Shown: piece by piece, positions 34,236 through 46,436 of the stretch
Position numbering within the stretch: the stretch's first letter is position 1
How the letters are laid out: every line of letters starts with the position of its first letter
Assembly: GCF_024347635.1 (NCBI RefSeq)
Contig: NZ_AP025511.1
Span: 62,001 to 126,000 of the forward strand
Origin: Vibrio tasmaniensis
GTDB lineage: Bacteria; Pseudomonadota; Gammaproteobacteria; Enterobacterales; Vibrionaceae
Direction of reading: 5' to 3'
Length of the DNA stretch: 64,000 nt
Translations under genes and position numbers: made by a program
Notes under the pieces: model-generated
Databases searched by the model: none
Told to the model about the DNA's origin: nothing
What the model saw: only the letters and a program-made list of their open reading frames with translations

Positions 34236-35231
34236 TTAACCCTTGCTTTGAGGCTCTAGGCCATCTTTCAAGAAGTTAAACCAGTTTTCTCCCAAGACTT
34301 GCCCAGCTTCAGACTCGCTGAAACCATGGCGCATCAATCCGTTATAAATATTTTCCATACCCGCACTACCACAGAACCAAGGCAACGCATCTGGCCAACC
34401 TGAGTTGTTTGCAGAGCCTTCACCGTAGTCCATTGCTTTAGACCAACGACCATTTCTCATCCACTCAAGAACGGCTTGAGGTTGATTTAAGCATAGGTCA
34501 CTACCAATACCTAGGTGTTCTACGCCAACCATGTCAGCGGTAGTCGCAACCATTTGGCAGAAATCTTCCAACGTACATTGGCTGCCATTTGGTAGGTGGA
34601 ATGGGTACAAGCTGAATCCGATTAGGCCACCGCGTGCGGTTAGGGCTTTAATCACATCATTTGATTTGTTTCGTAGTGCATCATGAGCAAACGTTGGGTT
34701 CGCATGGCTAATACAAATAGGACGAGAAGACAGGTCAATCGCCTCAAGCGTTGAACGCTCGGCACTGTGAGACATATCGATGATCATGCCCACTCGGTTC
34801 ATCTCTTCAATCGCTTGCTTACCAAAGCGTGTGATGCCTGTGTCGTTCTTCTCGTAGCAACCCGTCGCCAATAAGCTCTGGTTGTTGTACGTCAATTGCA
34901 TGATCAAAAGACCTTGCTGACGCATTACTTCGATAAGACCAATCTCATCATCGATTGGAGAACAGTTTTGAGCACCTAGAAAAATGCCGACTTTGCCTGT
35001 CGCTTTTGCAGTTTCAACATCAGCCATTGAATGAATCGGCATGATAATGTCTGCATTCTGCTCGAATCTTAAGTTCCATTCTGCAAAGCGAGATAAGGTT
35101 TCACGAGCTGTCTCGTGGTAAACCGCGGTAGCGTGAACTGCTGTAATGCCGCTCGCCTTTAGTGTTTGGAAATATTCTCTGTTCCAATTGCAGTATTGCA
35201 ATCCATCTATAACAATCCGTTGCTGGTACAT
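34236..35231 (-). CDS. Membrane dipeptidase family (peptidase M19, renal dipeptidase-like) metallohydrolase
   Basis: 331 aa from the ATG at 35231 with AGGAG five bases upstream (frame opens two codons earlier). M19 fold: IVIDGLQYCNW (in place of the usual DGHND, so the first metal ligands are altered), GKVGIFLGAQNCSPI, MIIDMSHSAERSTLEAI, RPICISHANPTFAHDALRN and HLGIGSDLC. The second-metal histidines of the SH motifs are retained. Homologues occur in glycine-betaine/dimethylglycine catabolic loci of pseudomonads, where their reaction is unclear. No signal peptide, so cytoplasmic. The change of DGHND is worth noting: it suggests a substrate or metal content different from ordinary dipeptidases. 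Confidence 0.85.
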   Translation of the reverse strand: MYQQRIVIDGLQYCNWNREYFQTLKASGITAVHATAVYHETARETLSRFAEWNLRFEQNADIIMPIHSMADVETAKATGKVGIFLGAQNCSPIDDEIGLIEVMRQQGLLIMQLTYNNQSLLATGCYEKNDTGITRFGKQAIEEMNRVGMIIDMSHSAERSTLEAIDLSSRPICISHANPTFAHDALRNKSNDVIKALTARGGLIGFSLYPFHLPNGSQCTLEDFCQMVATTADMVGVEHLGIGSDLCLNQPQAVLEWMRNGRWSKAMDYGEGSANNSGWPDALPWFCGSAGMENIYNGLMRHGFSESEAGQVLGENWFNFLKDGLEPQSKG

Positions 35232-35441
35232 AACCACTCCTATTGAAAGCTCAGTGTTCTAGCTCGGTTTTGAAAACACGCTCAAATAACATGTTTTCAA
35301 AAATGGGTTAAATCACTTGTCTAATTTCGTTTGCTGCTTTGGTTGGGATGTTGGCCTGACTCTGTGAATCAAGCCAATTCGATAGCTGGATAGCTTGGGA
35401 CTTAATATCCTCAGCTATCCAATTCTTATATAGAAAGTTGC

Positions 35442-36905
35442 TTAGTAAGGACGCTGGTAAGCTGTCTTCACTACTGTGTAGAACTCTTTCGCGTACTGAC
35501 CTTGCTCACGAGGACCGAAGCTAGACTCTTTACGACCACCAAACGGTACGTGATAATCAGTGCCCGCTGTTGGTAGGTTCACCATCACACAACCTGTTTG
35601 CGCTTGTTGCTTGAACATTGCGCTAGTGCGTAGGCTTTGAGTAATGATGCCGCCCGTTAGACCAAAGCGAGTATCGTTTGTTGTCGCGATAGCTTCTTCT
35701 AAGTCAGCTACACGAATCACGCTTGCCATTGGTGCAAACACTTCTTCTTGGTTCACTTCCCAATCGTTCTTAGTATTCAAGAACAGCGTTGGAGACATGT
35801 AGAAACCTTCATGTTTCATGCTTAGGCGTTCGCCACCAAATGCTAGCTCACCGCCACTTTGACGTGCTTTCTCAACCCAACCTAGGTTTGCTTCAAGTTG
35901 GTTACCATCGACAACAGGGCCCATGAATACGCCGTCTTCTAGTGCATGACCCACTTTAAGCTCGCTCATACGCTTGATCAGTGCTTCAACGTATTGGTCG
36001 TGAATGCCATCCATAACCACTAGACGAGAAGATGCTGTACATTTTTGACCCGCGCCAGAGAACGAACCTGCGATAGTCGCATCAACAGCTGTTTGGATAT
36101 CAGCATCATCAGCAACCACAAGTGCGTTCTTACTGCCCATTTCTAGTTGGCAACGAACGAAGTTTGGCGCTGTAGCAGCTGCAACCTTACGACCTGTATC
36201 AACAGAACCAGTAAAGCTCACACCGTTCACTTCTTTAGAGTTGATCAGTGCATCACCTACTTTCGAACCGCTACCTAGAACAAGGTTGAACGTGCCTGCT
36301 GGCATGCCTTGACGGTGGATAATCTCAGTTAGCGCAACTGCACTTGCTGGTGTTAGGTTTGCTGGTTTCCAGATAACGCTGTTACCGAAAGCCAATGCTG
36401 GAGCGATTTTCCAAGCTGCTGTTGCTGTTGGGAAGTTCCAAGGAGAGATGATGCCGATAACACCCACCGCTTCACGAGTCACTTCAACAGAAACGCCTGG
36501 GCGTACTGATTCTGCGTTGTCACCAATTTGACGAAGTACTTCTGCTGCGAAGTATTGGAAGAACTGACCTGCACGGTAAATTTCGCCACGACCTTCAGCA
36601 AAAGGCTTACCTTCTTCACGAGAAAGCAACGTACCTAGCTCATCACAACGTGCAATCAGCTCATCACCGATTGCTTGAAGTACTGCTTGCTTACGTTCAA
36701 TCGGCGTTTTTTCCCACTCTGGTTGAGCGTGCTTTGCCGCTGAAATCGCTTGTTGAACTTGGTCAGCACTTGCTTGTGCGAAGTTACCGATGTTTTCAGA
36801 AATATCTGATGGGTTAATGTTCGCAACGGTGCTTACACCCGCTTGCCATTCGCCGCCAATGTAAAGTGCGTTTTCTGCTTGAACATTCTGTAATTGAGTC
36901 ATCAT
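35442..36905 (-). CDS. Aldehyde dehydrogenase, 2-oxoglutarate-semialdehyde dehydrogenase-like
   Basis: 487 aa, full-length ALDH fold. PWNFPTATAAWKIAPALAFGN, NAD-binding GSGSKVGD and FTGSVDTGRKVA, catalytic glutamate in LEMGSKNALVV and catalytic cysteine in GAGQKCTASSR. The ending FGGRKESSFGPREQGQYAKEFYT resembles the 2,5-dioxovalerate (alpha-ketoglutaric semialdehyde) dehydrogenase subgroup, so the product may be 2-oxoglutarate; this subgroup assignment is by memory of the motif. Two adjacent ATGs at 36905 and 36902 follow AAGGA. Co-directional with RidA upstream and the dipeptidase downstream. Confidence 0.88.
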   Translation of the reverse strand: MMTQLQNVQAENALYIGGEWQAGVSTVANINPSDISENIGNFAQASADQVQQAISAAKHAQPEWEKTPIERKQAVLQAIGDELIARCDELGTLLSREEGKPFAEGRGEIYRAGQFFQYFAAEVLRQIGDNAESVRPGVSVEVTREAVGVIGIISPWNFPTATAAWKIAPALAFGNSVIWKPANLTPASAVALTEIIHRQGMPAGTFNLVLGSGSKVGDALINSKEVNGVSFTGSVDTGRKVAAATAPNFVRCQLEMGSKNALVVADDADIQTAVDATIAGSFSGAGQKCTASSRLVVMDGIHDQYVEALIKRMSELKVGHALEDGVFMGPVVDGNQLEANLGWVEKARQSGGELAFGGERLSMKHEGFYMSPTLFLNTKNDWEVNQEEVFAPMASVIRVADLEEAIATTNDTRFGLTGGIITQSLRTSAMFKQQAQTGCVMVNLPTAGTDYHVPFGGRKESSFGPREQGQYAKEFYTVVKTAYQRPY

Positions 36906-37101
36906 TCTGTCCTTGTAACGGTTAGGTTGCGGTTGAGTCTGGCAACCATCTGGTTAATTAATAAACTGTTAATATTCAGGTAATTAATTGCTAAAATAAG
37001 ATGTATATTTTGTTTCTAAAGTAAACCAAGTCGCTTGTATCAATAAACCACTTCAATTTAAAAGAGTTTTGATCCGCAAAGAGCTTTAGTTCACAGTCGA
37101 A

Positions 37102-37500
37102 TTATTCAGGTTGAGACGCCGATGCATAAACCACGAACTCGACCAGCATCTCTTCTCTTGCTAACCCTGCAACGACGACGGCAGCACGGTTTGGATAAGG
37201 TGCATTGAAGTATTCTCCGTATACGCTGTTTACCGTTTTTAGATATTCACGGTCTGTCACGTAAATCAGAACTTGCAGCACTGAATCCATAGATTCGCCT
37301 GCACACTCCAATGTATGAACAAGGTTGTTAAAAGTCTGACGCGTTTGCGCTTCGATACCGCCCTCTACTACTGCGCCAGTTTCATCAATTGGAATCTGCG
37401 CTGTGTATAGAGTGCCGTTATTAACGATTGCCCACTCTAGTGGTGCTTTTGAAGCGAAAAGCTCGGTTTTTACTGGGTGTTTTTTAGTTTGTGCGTTCAC
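37102..37500 (-). CDS. RidA/YjgF family enamine/imine deaminase-like protein
   Basis: 132 aa from GTG 37500 (ATGGA upstream; frame open to 37512). RidA fold: APLEWAIVNNGTLYTAQIPID, then GGIEAQTRQTFNNLVHTLECAGESMDSVLQVLIYVTDREYLKTVNSVY, and YPNRAAVVVAGLAREEMLVEF with the conserved arginine near 105 and a terminal glutamate. RidA proteins hydrolyse reactive 2-aminoacrylate-type enamines/imines; in catabolic clusters they speed release of ammonia from imine intermediates. First gene of the leftward cluster, divergent from the LysR gene. Confidence 0.88.
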   Translation of the reverse strand: MNAQTKKHPVKTELFASKAPLEWAIVNNGTLYTAQIPIDETGAVVEGGIEAQTRQTFNNLVHTLECAGESMDSVLQVLIYVTDREYLKTVNSVYGEYFNAPYPNRAAVVVAGLAREEMLVEFVVYASASQPE

Positions 37501-37657
37501 GATTCCATCCAACTTTGTAACAACTATGTTTCAAGATGGTTAAATACTGCACCTTGACGACTGATAAATCTAACGGTAAATTTTGTGCATTTGATAAATA
37601 AAACCTATCACCTTACTAAAAGTAAGGCATAGCAAGGGCTAGAGAAGGATCAGTGCC

Positions 37658-38539
37658 ATGAGTATTAAGCTACAACAGTTAAAACATTTTGTTTTAGTGG
37701 TCGAAGAAGGCGGATTTCGAGCGGCATCTCACCGAGCAAATCGCTCACAAGCGGCACTTTCTACGTCGATAAAAGAGCTAGAAAAAATACTTGGTCAGCC
37801 ACTGTTTGAAACAGGCAACAAATCAACCCTGACACCTTTCGGAGAAATATGCCTGCCAAAAATCATTCAATTCCTGAATGTTTACAAAGCATTAGACAAT
37901 GACCTACGCGCAGCCGCAGCAGGACAACAAGGAAGAGTTAGAATAGCAAGCGTGCCATCAGTAGCTGCAAAATTAATCCCTAGTGTTTTAGGGGCTTTTT
38001 GTGAGCAGTACCCGAATGTTGAGGTAAGCTTGATTGATGATAACGCGGCGGGTGTAGAAGCAAGATTACTCTCTGGAGAGGTAGATGTTGCCCTCGGAAA
38101 TAGTTCCCATTTAGAAGAAGAGAACATCGACTTCACGCCTTTGCTTTCTGATCCGATCGGTGTGGTGTGCCTAAAAGACAACCCTATCGCCTCTCAGCAA
38201 GAAGGAATCGAATGGCAAACTTTGTTAAAACAACCCTTCATTCGCAACGGGACTTGTACCCTACTTGACCCAACACCAGCAAGAATGCTCAGTGAACAAG
38301 CTTTGTATTCAGTAGAGAACATTACTTCGTTGTTTTCGGTGTTAGAGCTTGGGATAGGCGTGACCACGCTGCCTAAACTGGCTTTCCCAACCAATGAAAC
38401 CCGGCTGGTGTGGATTCCGTTGATTGACCCGCCTTTACAGCGTCAAATCGGTATTTTCAGATTGTCTGATCGGACGATATCGCCACAAGCACAAGCCTTT
38501 CACGATTTGTGTATTCAGTACCTAAGTTATGAAGACTAA
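37658..38539 (+). CDS. LysR family transcriptional regulator, probable regulator of the BCCT/dipeptidase cluster
   Basis: 293 aa. N-terminal winged helix-turn-helix (IKLQQLKHFVLVVEEGGFRAASHRANRSQAALSTSIKELEKILGQPLFE), then the effector-binding domain starting at GRVRIASVPSVAAKLIPSVL. Standard length and layout. The gene is divergent from the ridA-first cluster with about 150 bp between starts, the classical geometry for LysR control of a neighbouring catabolic operon. A LysR T-N11-A site could not be pinned with confidence. ATG follows GAAGGATCAGTGCC. Confidence 0.92.
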   Translation: MSIKLQQLKHFVLVVEEGGFRAASHRANRSQAALSTSIKELEKILGQPLFETGNKSTLTPFGEICLPKIIQFLNVYKALDNDLRAAAAGQQGRVRIASVPSVAAKLIPSVLGAFCEQYPNVEVSLIDDNAAGVEARLLSGEVDVALGNSSHLEEENIDFTPLLSDPIGVVCLKDNPIASQQEGIEWQTLLKQPFIRNGTCTLLDPTPARMLSEQALYSVENITSLFSVLELGIGVTTLPKLAFPTNETRLVWIPLIDPPLQRQIGIFRLSDRTISPQAQAFHDLCIQYLSYED

Positions 38540-38677
38540 TAGAGGGACATAATTGAGTTTGTTTTCTTAAAAAGCGGTTGATAGAGCAACACATCAAGAA
38601 ATTCCAGCTCTAATATCCAGACTTTTGACCTTTCTATCTTGAGCTTAGTGCCCTAACCTTCAGATTTTTGCCCTATC

Positions 38678-38709
38678 TTCAGCTCCTTACATCCATGTGA
38701 GGAGCTGAA
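38678..38709 (+). terminator. Possible terminator after the lysR gene
   Basis: Stem TTCAGCTCCT/AGGAGCTGAA with a 12-nt loop, 140 nt past the stop. The T-run after it is weak (ATTTCTTCC), so it may be only a hairpin. Confidence 0.4.
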
Positions 38710-39232
38710 TTTCTTCCATCATATTCATCTTAAACGCCGACTTATCCGTTTCGGATCGCCTGAAAGGCGTTAAGAATGAAGTCACGACAAACTATTTTGA
38801 AAAATAACCACTTCCATATAGAGAACGCCGTACAAATAAATGACTCAATGCACGAAGGCTTTCATCGCTAACTAAACTTGCTTTATCCACTTGTAGAATC
38901 ACACTCAACAATCAACTTATAAATGACGCTAAGTGTTTGAATATACGTAATTGATAAGATCGTAACTTGCTCAATTGGTATCTAAAACTTTTGCACAACA
39001 ACGCCACTTTTAGCTAAAAATAAAGCATTTAAAATTTTCATGAATAAAGTTATTCAACTATTACTTTCATAAATGAAAGACATTCATTTCAAAAATGGAA
39101 TTATTGATGTCGCTTTTTGTCGTTTTGAGAACATAATTTTAGGCGTAGTTTATATTTTGTCGAAACGATAGCGAATTATTTTTATCGTTTAATTTCGTCA
39201 GGAGATATAAAGCCAGCAAGATTATTTCTTTG

Positions 39233-39287
39233 TTAACAAGTAAAGGTTTATTAACAAGTCAAATTGCTATTAACAAGTAAGTGCTAG
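39233..39287. repeat. Three tandem 18-19 bp repeats starting TTAACAAGT upstream of atpI
   Basis: Units at 39233-39250, 39251-39269 and 39270-39287 all start TTAACAAGT(A/C)A; a fourth partial TAACAAA follows. All lie within 120 bp of the atpI start, so they may be an array of binding sites. Confidence 0.7.
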
Positions 39288-39353
39288 TAACAAAACATAT
39301 TCAAACTGTGTTTTATATTAACTTACACTGTTAATTAAATATAAGGTTTTATT

Positions 39354-40527
<1,174 letters not shown>

Positions 40528-40572
40528 TTAATAACTAAAAATTAACTAACAAATTATTTATCGGAGATACAA

Positions 40573-40809
40573 ATGGATATCGTAAGCGCAGTTTTATATG
40601 TAGCAGGTGCATTACTGATCGGTTTAGGTGCAGCGGGTGCAGCATCTGGTATTGGTAACTTAGCAGGTAAATACCTTGAAGGTGTTGCTCGTCAACCAGA
40701 CCTTACTCCAATGCTTCGTACTCAATTCTTCATCATGATGGGCCTTGTGGATGCTGTACCGATGATCGGTGTTGGTATCGGTCTATACATCATCTTTGCC
40801 GTTGCTTAA
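40573..40809 (+). CDS. atpE: F0F1 ATP synthase subunit c
   Basis: 78 aa, two helices with the polar loop [17 protein letters not shown]. The ion-binding carboxylate is Asp in [13 protein letters not shown] (about residue 60). The Na+-type ES/Q ligand set is absent, so this ring is most likely proton-translocating, like that of E. coli. Gene spacing (45 nt after atpB) with GGAGATACAA as ribosome-binding site fits the high translation of this subunit. Confidence 0.97.
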   Translation: MDIVSAVLYVAGALLIGLGAAGAASGIGNLAGKYLEGVARQPDLTPMLRTQFFIMMGLVDAVPMIGVGIGLYIIFAVA

Positions 40810-40863
40810 TTAAAAGCTTTGAAAAGATCGATTTGTAAATAATCAAGATTTAGTGAGGAAGGT

Positions 40864-41334
40864 ATGAATTTAAATGCCAGCATGTTTGGTCAAGCAATCT
40901 CATTCGTGATTTTTGTTTGGCTATGCATGAAATATGTATGGCCCCCTCTCACCGCGATGTTAGACGAGCGCCAAAAAGAAATCGCTGATGGCTTACGCCA
41001 CTCAGAGAATGCAGCGAAAGAGCTAGAACTAGCAAAATCAAATGGCGCACAACTCGTCGCAGATGCGAAAAAAAATGTGACCGAACTGATTGAGCAAGGC
41101 AAAAAACGCCGCAACGAAATCATCACCTTAGCTCACCAAGAAGGTGAGCAAGAAAAAGCGCGCATCTTAGAGCAAGGTAGAGCTGAGCTAGAAGGCGAAC
41201 GTCAAAAGTTACGCCGTGAACTTCAGGCGGATATGGCAGACGCTGTTATTCAAAGTGCACAGAAATTGATCAGCAAAAACCTAGATTCTGAAACGAACCG
41301 AGCGTTAGTTGATCAAATGATAAGCGAACTCTAA
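40864..41334 (+). CDS. atpF: F0F1 ATP synthase subunit b
   Basis: 156 aa, the same length as E. coli b. One N-terminal helix ([23 protein letters not shown]) and a long charged coiled-coil stalk ([24 protein letters not shown] and onward). Peripheral stator that links F0 to subunit delta. SD: GTGAGGAAGGT. Confidence 0.96.
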
Positions 41335-41345
41335 ACGGAGGCAAT

Positions 41346-41897
41346 ATGTCAGATTACACCAATATTGCTCATCCCTACGCTAAAGCATCGTTCGACTTTG
41401 CTTTAGGTGAAAACAAGTTACAAGAGTGGCACTCAATGCTGTCCATTCTTGTGACGGTAGCGGAAGAAGAAACGATCGCTAAGCAGATTTCATCAGCAGA
41501 AGGTGTTCACACACAGCAATCTGAAGAACTGGTCAATCTCATCATTCACGTATGCCAAGGACTCGTTGATGACCACGTCATTAATCTCATTAAAGTCTTG
41601 GCTGAGAATGGCCGTCTTGCCGTGATCAGAGACTTGTTTAACTTGTTCAGCGACCTAAAGGACGAACATGAACGTGTAATCCCTGTCACTGTCACCAGTT
41701 CAGAATTGCTTACACAAGATCAAGTTACATCACTCACTGCTGCACTTGAGAAGAAATTAGAGCGTCAGGTTGAAATGGAACAGGTTATTGATGACTCGCT
41801 GGTTGGCGGGATCGTAATCAAGGCGGGTGAAACCGTCATCGATGGTTCTTTGAACACATCAATTAACCGATTAGCTCATCAACTTCACGCGAGATAG
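41346..41897 (+). CDS. atpH: F0F1 ATP synthase subunit delta
   Basis: 183 aa, helical. Begins [17 protein letters not shown], the standard AtpH start (PYAKALFE-like), and ends with [30 protein letters not shown], the conserved C-terminal part. Connects the b stalk to the top of the alpha3beta3 head. 11 nt after atpF. Confidence 0.95.
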
Positions 41898-41906
41898 GTA
41901 ACAATT

Positions 41907-43448
41907 ATGCAATTAAATTCAAATGAAATCAGCGACCTGATTAAAGATCGCATCTCGAAATTTAATGTGAGCACCGAAGCTCGCAACGAAGGCACCATAG
42001 TCTCGGTTCGTGACGGCATCATTACCATTAACGGCCTTGCGGATGTCATGCAGGGCGAGATGATCGAACTTCCAGGTGGCAAATACGCTCTTGCTCTTAA
42101 CCTTGACACGCACTCAGTCGGTGCCGTGGTTATGGGTCCCTACACTGACCTCTCTGAAGGTATGAAAGTGAAAGGGACAGGTCGTATCTTGGAAGTACCA
42201 GTCGGTAATGGACTTCTTGGCCGTGTAGTGAACACACTAGGTGAGCCAATCGATGGCAAAGGCCCAGTGAGTTGTGACCGACTCGACCCTGTAGAAGTAA
42301 TTGCACCCGGCGTAATCGAGCGTAAGTCCGTCGATCAGCCAATTCAAACCGGTTATAAAGCCGTTGATACCATGGTGCCTATAGGTCGTGGTCAACGTGA
42401 ACTTATCATCGGTGACCGTCAGACCGGTAAAACAGCGCTAGCTATCGATGCGATCATCAATCAGAAAGATTCTGGCATCAAATGTGTGTACGTGGCTATT
42501 GGCCAGAAAGCATCGACTATCGCAAACGTTGTTCGTAAACTCGAAGACCACGATGCGCTTAAAAACACCATCGTAGTTGTAGCATCAGCATCAGAATCAG
42601 CCGCGCTTCAATACCTAGCACCTTATGCGGGTTGTACCATGGGCGAATACTTCCGTGACCGCGGTGAAGATGCACTGATCATCTATGATGACCTATCAAA
42701 ACAAGCCGTCGCTTACCGTCAAATCTCATTGCTATTGAAACGCCCACCGGGTCGTGAAGCCTTCCCTGGCGACGTATTCTACCTCCACTCACGCCTACTA
42801 GAACGTGCAGCACGAGTGAATGCGGAATATGTAGAGAAGTTCACAAACGGTGAAGTAAAAGGCCAAACAGGTTCATTAACCGCGCTTCCGATCATTGAAA
42901 CTCAAGCGGGTGACGTATCGGCGTTTGTACCAACCAACGTAATCTCAATTACTGATGGTCAGGTTTTCCTACAAACCCAACTATTCAACTCAGGTCTACG
43001 TCCTGCTGTTGACCCAGGTATCTCGGTATCTCGTGTGGGTGGTGCAGCTCAGTGCAAGATCATCAAGAAACTGTCTGGTGGTATTCGTACATCGTTAGCT
43101 CAATACCGTGAGTTAGCCGCATTTGCTCAGTTCTCTTCTGACCTAGATGACATGACGCGTAAGCAGCTTGACCATGGTGAGCGTGTAACCGAACTGATGA
43201 AGCAAAAACAATACTCTCCAATGTCTGTCGCTGAGCAAGCAACGGTTATCTACGCAGCAGAAAAAGGCTATTTGGCTGACGTAGAGTTGCACAAAGTTGC
43301 ACGTTTTGAAGAAGAGTTAATTGCTTACGCAAAAGGTCAAAACCCGGAATTGTTCGACACCATCAACGAGAATGGTGACTACAACGACGAGATCGACAGT
43401 GCACTTGCAAAGCTTCTCGGTGACTTTGTAGCGTTGAAAGCTTGGTAA
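41907..43448 (+). CDS. atpA: F0F1 ATP synthase subunit alpha
   Basis: 513 aa. Walker [14 protein letters not shown] (about 169-181), Walker [10 protein letters not shown], and the alpha-subunit signature [17 protein letters not shown]. Non-catalytic nucleotide-binding subunit of F1. Length equals that of the housekeeping enzyme in gammaproteobacteria, with no sign of decay. Confidence 0.97.
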   Translation: MQLNSNEISDLIKDRISKFNVSTEARNEGTIVSVRDGIITINGLADVMQGEMIELPGGKYALALNLDTHSVGAVVMGPYTDLSEGMKVKGTGRILEVPVGNGLLGRVVNTLGEPIDGKGPVSCDRLDPVEVIAPGVIERKSVDQPIQTGYKAVDTMVPIGRGQRELIIGDRQTGKTALAIDAIINQKDSGIKCVYVAIGQKASTIANVVRKLEDHDALKNTIVVVASASESAALQYLAPYAGCTMGEYFRDRGEDALIIYDDLSKQAVAYRQISLLLKRPPGREAFPGDVFYLHSRLLERAARVNAEYVEKFTNGEVKGQTGSLTALPIIETQAGDVSAFVPTNVISITDGQVFLQTQLFNSGLRPAVDPGISVSRVGGAAQCKIIKKLSGGIRTSLAQYRELAAFAQFSSDLDDMTRKQLDHGERVTELMKQKQYSPMSVAEQATVIYAAEKGYLADVELHKVARFEEELIAYAKGQNPELFDTINENGDYNDEIDSALAKLLGDFVALKAW

Positions 43449-43495
43449 ACGCTCCGGTTTGTTGGCTGGAAATCAAAACAAATTAGGAGCAGATA

Positions 43496-44365
43496 ATGGC
43501 AAATACTAAAGAAATTCGCACCAAGATAGGCAGTGTTAGTAACACTCAGAAAATCACCAGTGCAATGGAGATGGTTGCGGCAAGTAAGATGCGTAAAGTT
43601 CAAGACAATATGACGCTAACACGTCCATATGCCGAGAACATGCGTAAAGTTATCTCTCATGTCGCATCAGGGTCGCTGGAATACCAGCACCCCTATCTTC
43701 AACAGCGTGAACCAAAACGTGTTGCTTACATCATTATTTCGTCCGATCGGGGCTTATGTGGTGGCTTGAACTCGAACTTGTTCAAGAAAGTGTTAGAAGA
43801 AATGGAGCAATGGCGCACCAAGGGAGTCGAGGTAGAAACAACCTTAGTGGGATCTAAGGCTATCTCGTTCTTCCAACGCAGCGGCAATGTTATCGCGCAA
43901 ACGTCAGGCCTTGGTGACGCGCCTAAATTAGAAGACATTTTAGGTACGGTTAACGCGATGCTAGGGCATTACGACGACGAAAAAATCGACAGCTTGTATC
44001 TCGTTTATAACCAGTTCATCAACACCATGGTTCAAGAACCAACGACCTTGCAGTTGCTGCCCCACCCTTCAGATTCAGAGGCCGATGGCGGTACGAAAAA
44101 AGCGCGTCGTTGGGATTATATCTATGAGCAAGCACCAAGAGACATCCTCTCCGAGCTGTTGCATCGATACATTGAATCGCAAGTTTATCAAGGCATCGTA
44201 GAGAGCATTGCCTGTGAACAAGCAGCCCGAATGGTAGCCATGAAAGCGGCGACCGATAACGCAGGCCAACTCATCGATGATTTGCAGTTGGTTTACAACA
44301 AAGCGCGACAGGCTGCCATTACCCAAGAACTGAGTGAAATAGTCTCAGGTGCTCAAGCTGTCTAA
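43496..44365 (+). CDS. atpG: F0F1 ATP synthase subunit gamma
   Basis: 289 aa. N-terminal [30 protein letters not shown] and C-terminal [39 protein letters not shown] are the two conserved coiled-coil ends of the rotor shaft. [18 protein letters not shown] motif ([13 protein letters not shown]) also present. SD: TAGGAGCAGATA. Confidence 0.97.
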   Translation: MANTKEIRTKIGSVSNTQKITSAMEMVAASKMRKVQDNMTLTRPYAENMRKVISHVASGSLEYQHPYLQQREPKRVAYIIISSDRGLCGGLNSNLFKKVLEEMEQWRTKGVEVETTLVGSKAISFFQRSGNVIAQTSGLGDAPKLEDILGTVNAMLGHYDDEKIDSLYLVYNQFINTMVQEPTTLQLLPHPSDSEADGGTKKARRWDYIYEQAPRDILSELLHRYIESQVYQGIVESIACEQAARMVAMKAATDNAGQLIDDLQLVYNKARQAAITQELSEIVSGAQAV

Positions 44366-45793
<1,428 letters not shown>

Positions 45794-45808
45794 AAAGGTA
45801 GGTGCATC

Positions 45809-46252
45809 ATGGCTATCGGAGTTACAGACAATACATTTCAACTTAATATCGTAAGTGCGGAAGGTACGCTGTTTTCAGGGCCAGCCTATGCCCTAGCCGT
45901 TTCTGGCGCTGACGGTGAGCTGGGGATCCGCCCCGGTCACTCCCCGCTGCTAAGCAAAATAAAGCCAGGCGTGACAGTATTTGTCACAGCCCCTAAATCA
46001 GAGGGACAAGTGCTGTATATCTCTGGCGGGATGCTTGAAGTTCAGCCGGATGTGGTCACAGTGTTAGCCGATACCGCATTGCACGGCAAAGACATTGACC
46101 GCGCTCGCGCAGAAGAAGCGAAATATGCCGCTCTAGAGAACATCAACAAGGGCAACATAGACATCAACTTTGCACAAGCTCAGCTTGAACTAGCAAAAGC
46201 CGTTGCTCAGCTTCGCGCATCAGAACTGACGTCTTCTCGCACTCGACACTGA
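45809..46252 (+). CDS. atpC: F0F1 ATP synthase subunit epsilon
   Basis: 147 aa. N-terminal beta-sandwich (FQLNIVSAEGTLFSGPAYALAVSGADGELGI; RPGHSPLLSKIKPG) and the C-terminal helical hairpin that can inhibit ATP hydrolysis. A few residues longer than E. coli epsilon. Last gene of atpIBEFHAGDC, followed by a terminator. Confidence 0.95.
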   Translation: MAIGVTDNTFQLNIVSAEGTLFSGPAYALAVSGADGELGIRPGHSPLLSKIKPGVTVFVTAPKSEGQVLYISGGMLEVQPDVVTVLADTALHGKDIDRARAEEAKYAALENINKGNIDINFAQAQLELAKAVAQLRASELTSSRTRH

Positions 46253-46296
46253 GAATAAGCGTTATTGGCCGTTAGCAGTGCTAGCAAACAAATACA

Positions 46297-46325
46297 AAAA
46301 AGGCTCACTAACTAGTGAGCCTTTT
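46297..46325. terminator. Bidirectional terminator after atpC
   Basis: AAAAGGCTCACT-AACT-AGTGAGCCTTTT, T-rich on both strands, between the convergent atpC and S4-domain genes. Confidence 0.88.
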
Positions 46326-46436
46326 GATATCTGCGTAACGTAAAACCGAGGTCTAACGTTGCTTGATGTTCAAACGAATAGTTTTAAAAGATTCGTTTTA
46401 GAAAAGCAGTTTAGAGCAGTCGTTTAGAACTGTAGT

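Larger units (their letters stand above)
38540..39353. other. 814-bp non-coding region ahead of the ATP synthase operon
   Basis: No credible gene. It has an inverted repeat near 38678-38709 (TTCAGCTCCT/AGGAGCTGAA), three tandem TTAACAAGT repeats (39233-39287), and a strongly AT-rich stretch from 39000 to 39350. A TTGAGA...TTTATATT promoter-like pair lies near 39127-39160. The unusual length suggests regulation or a long 5' leader for atpI. Confidence 0.6.
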
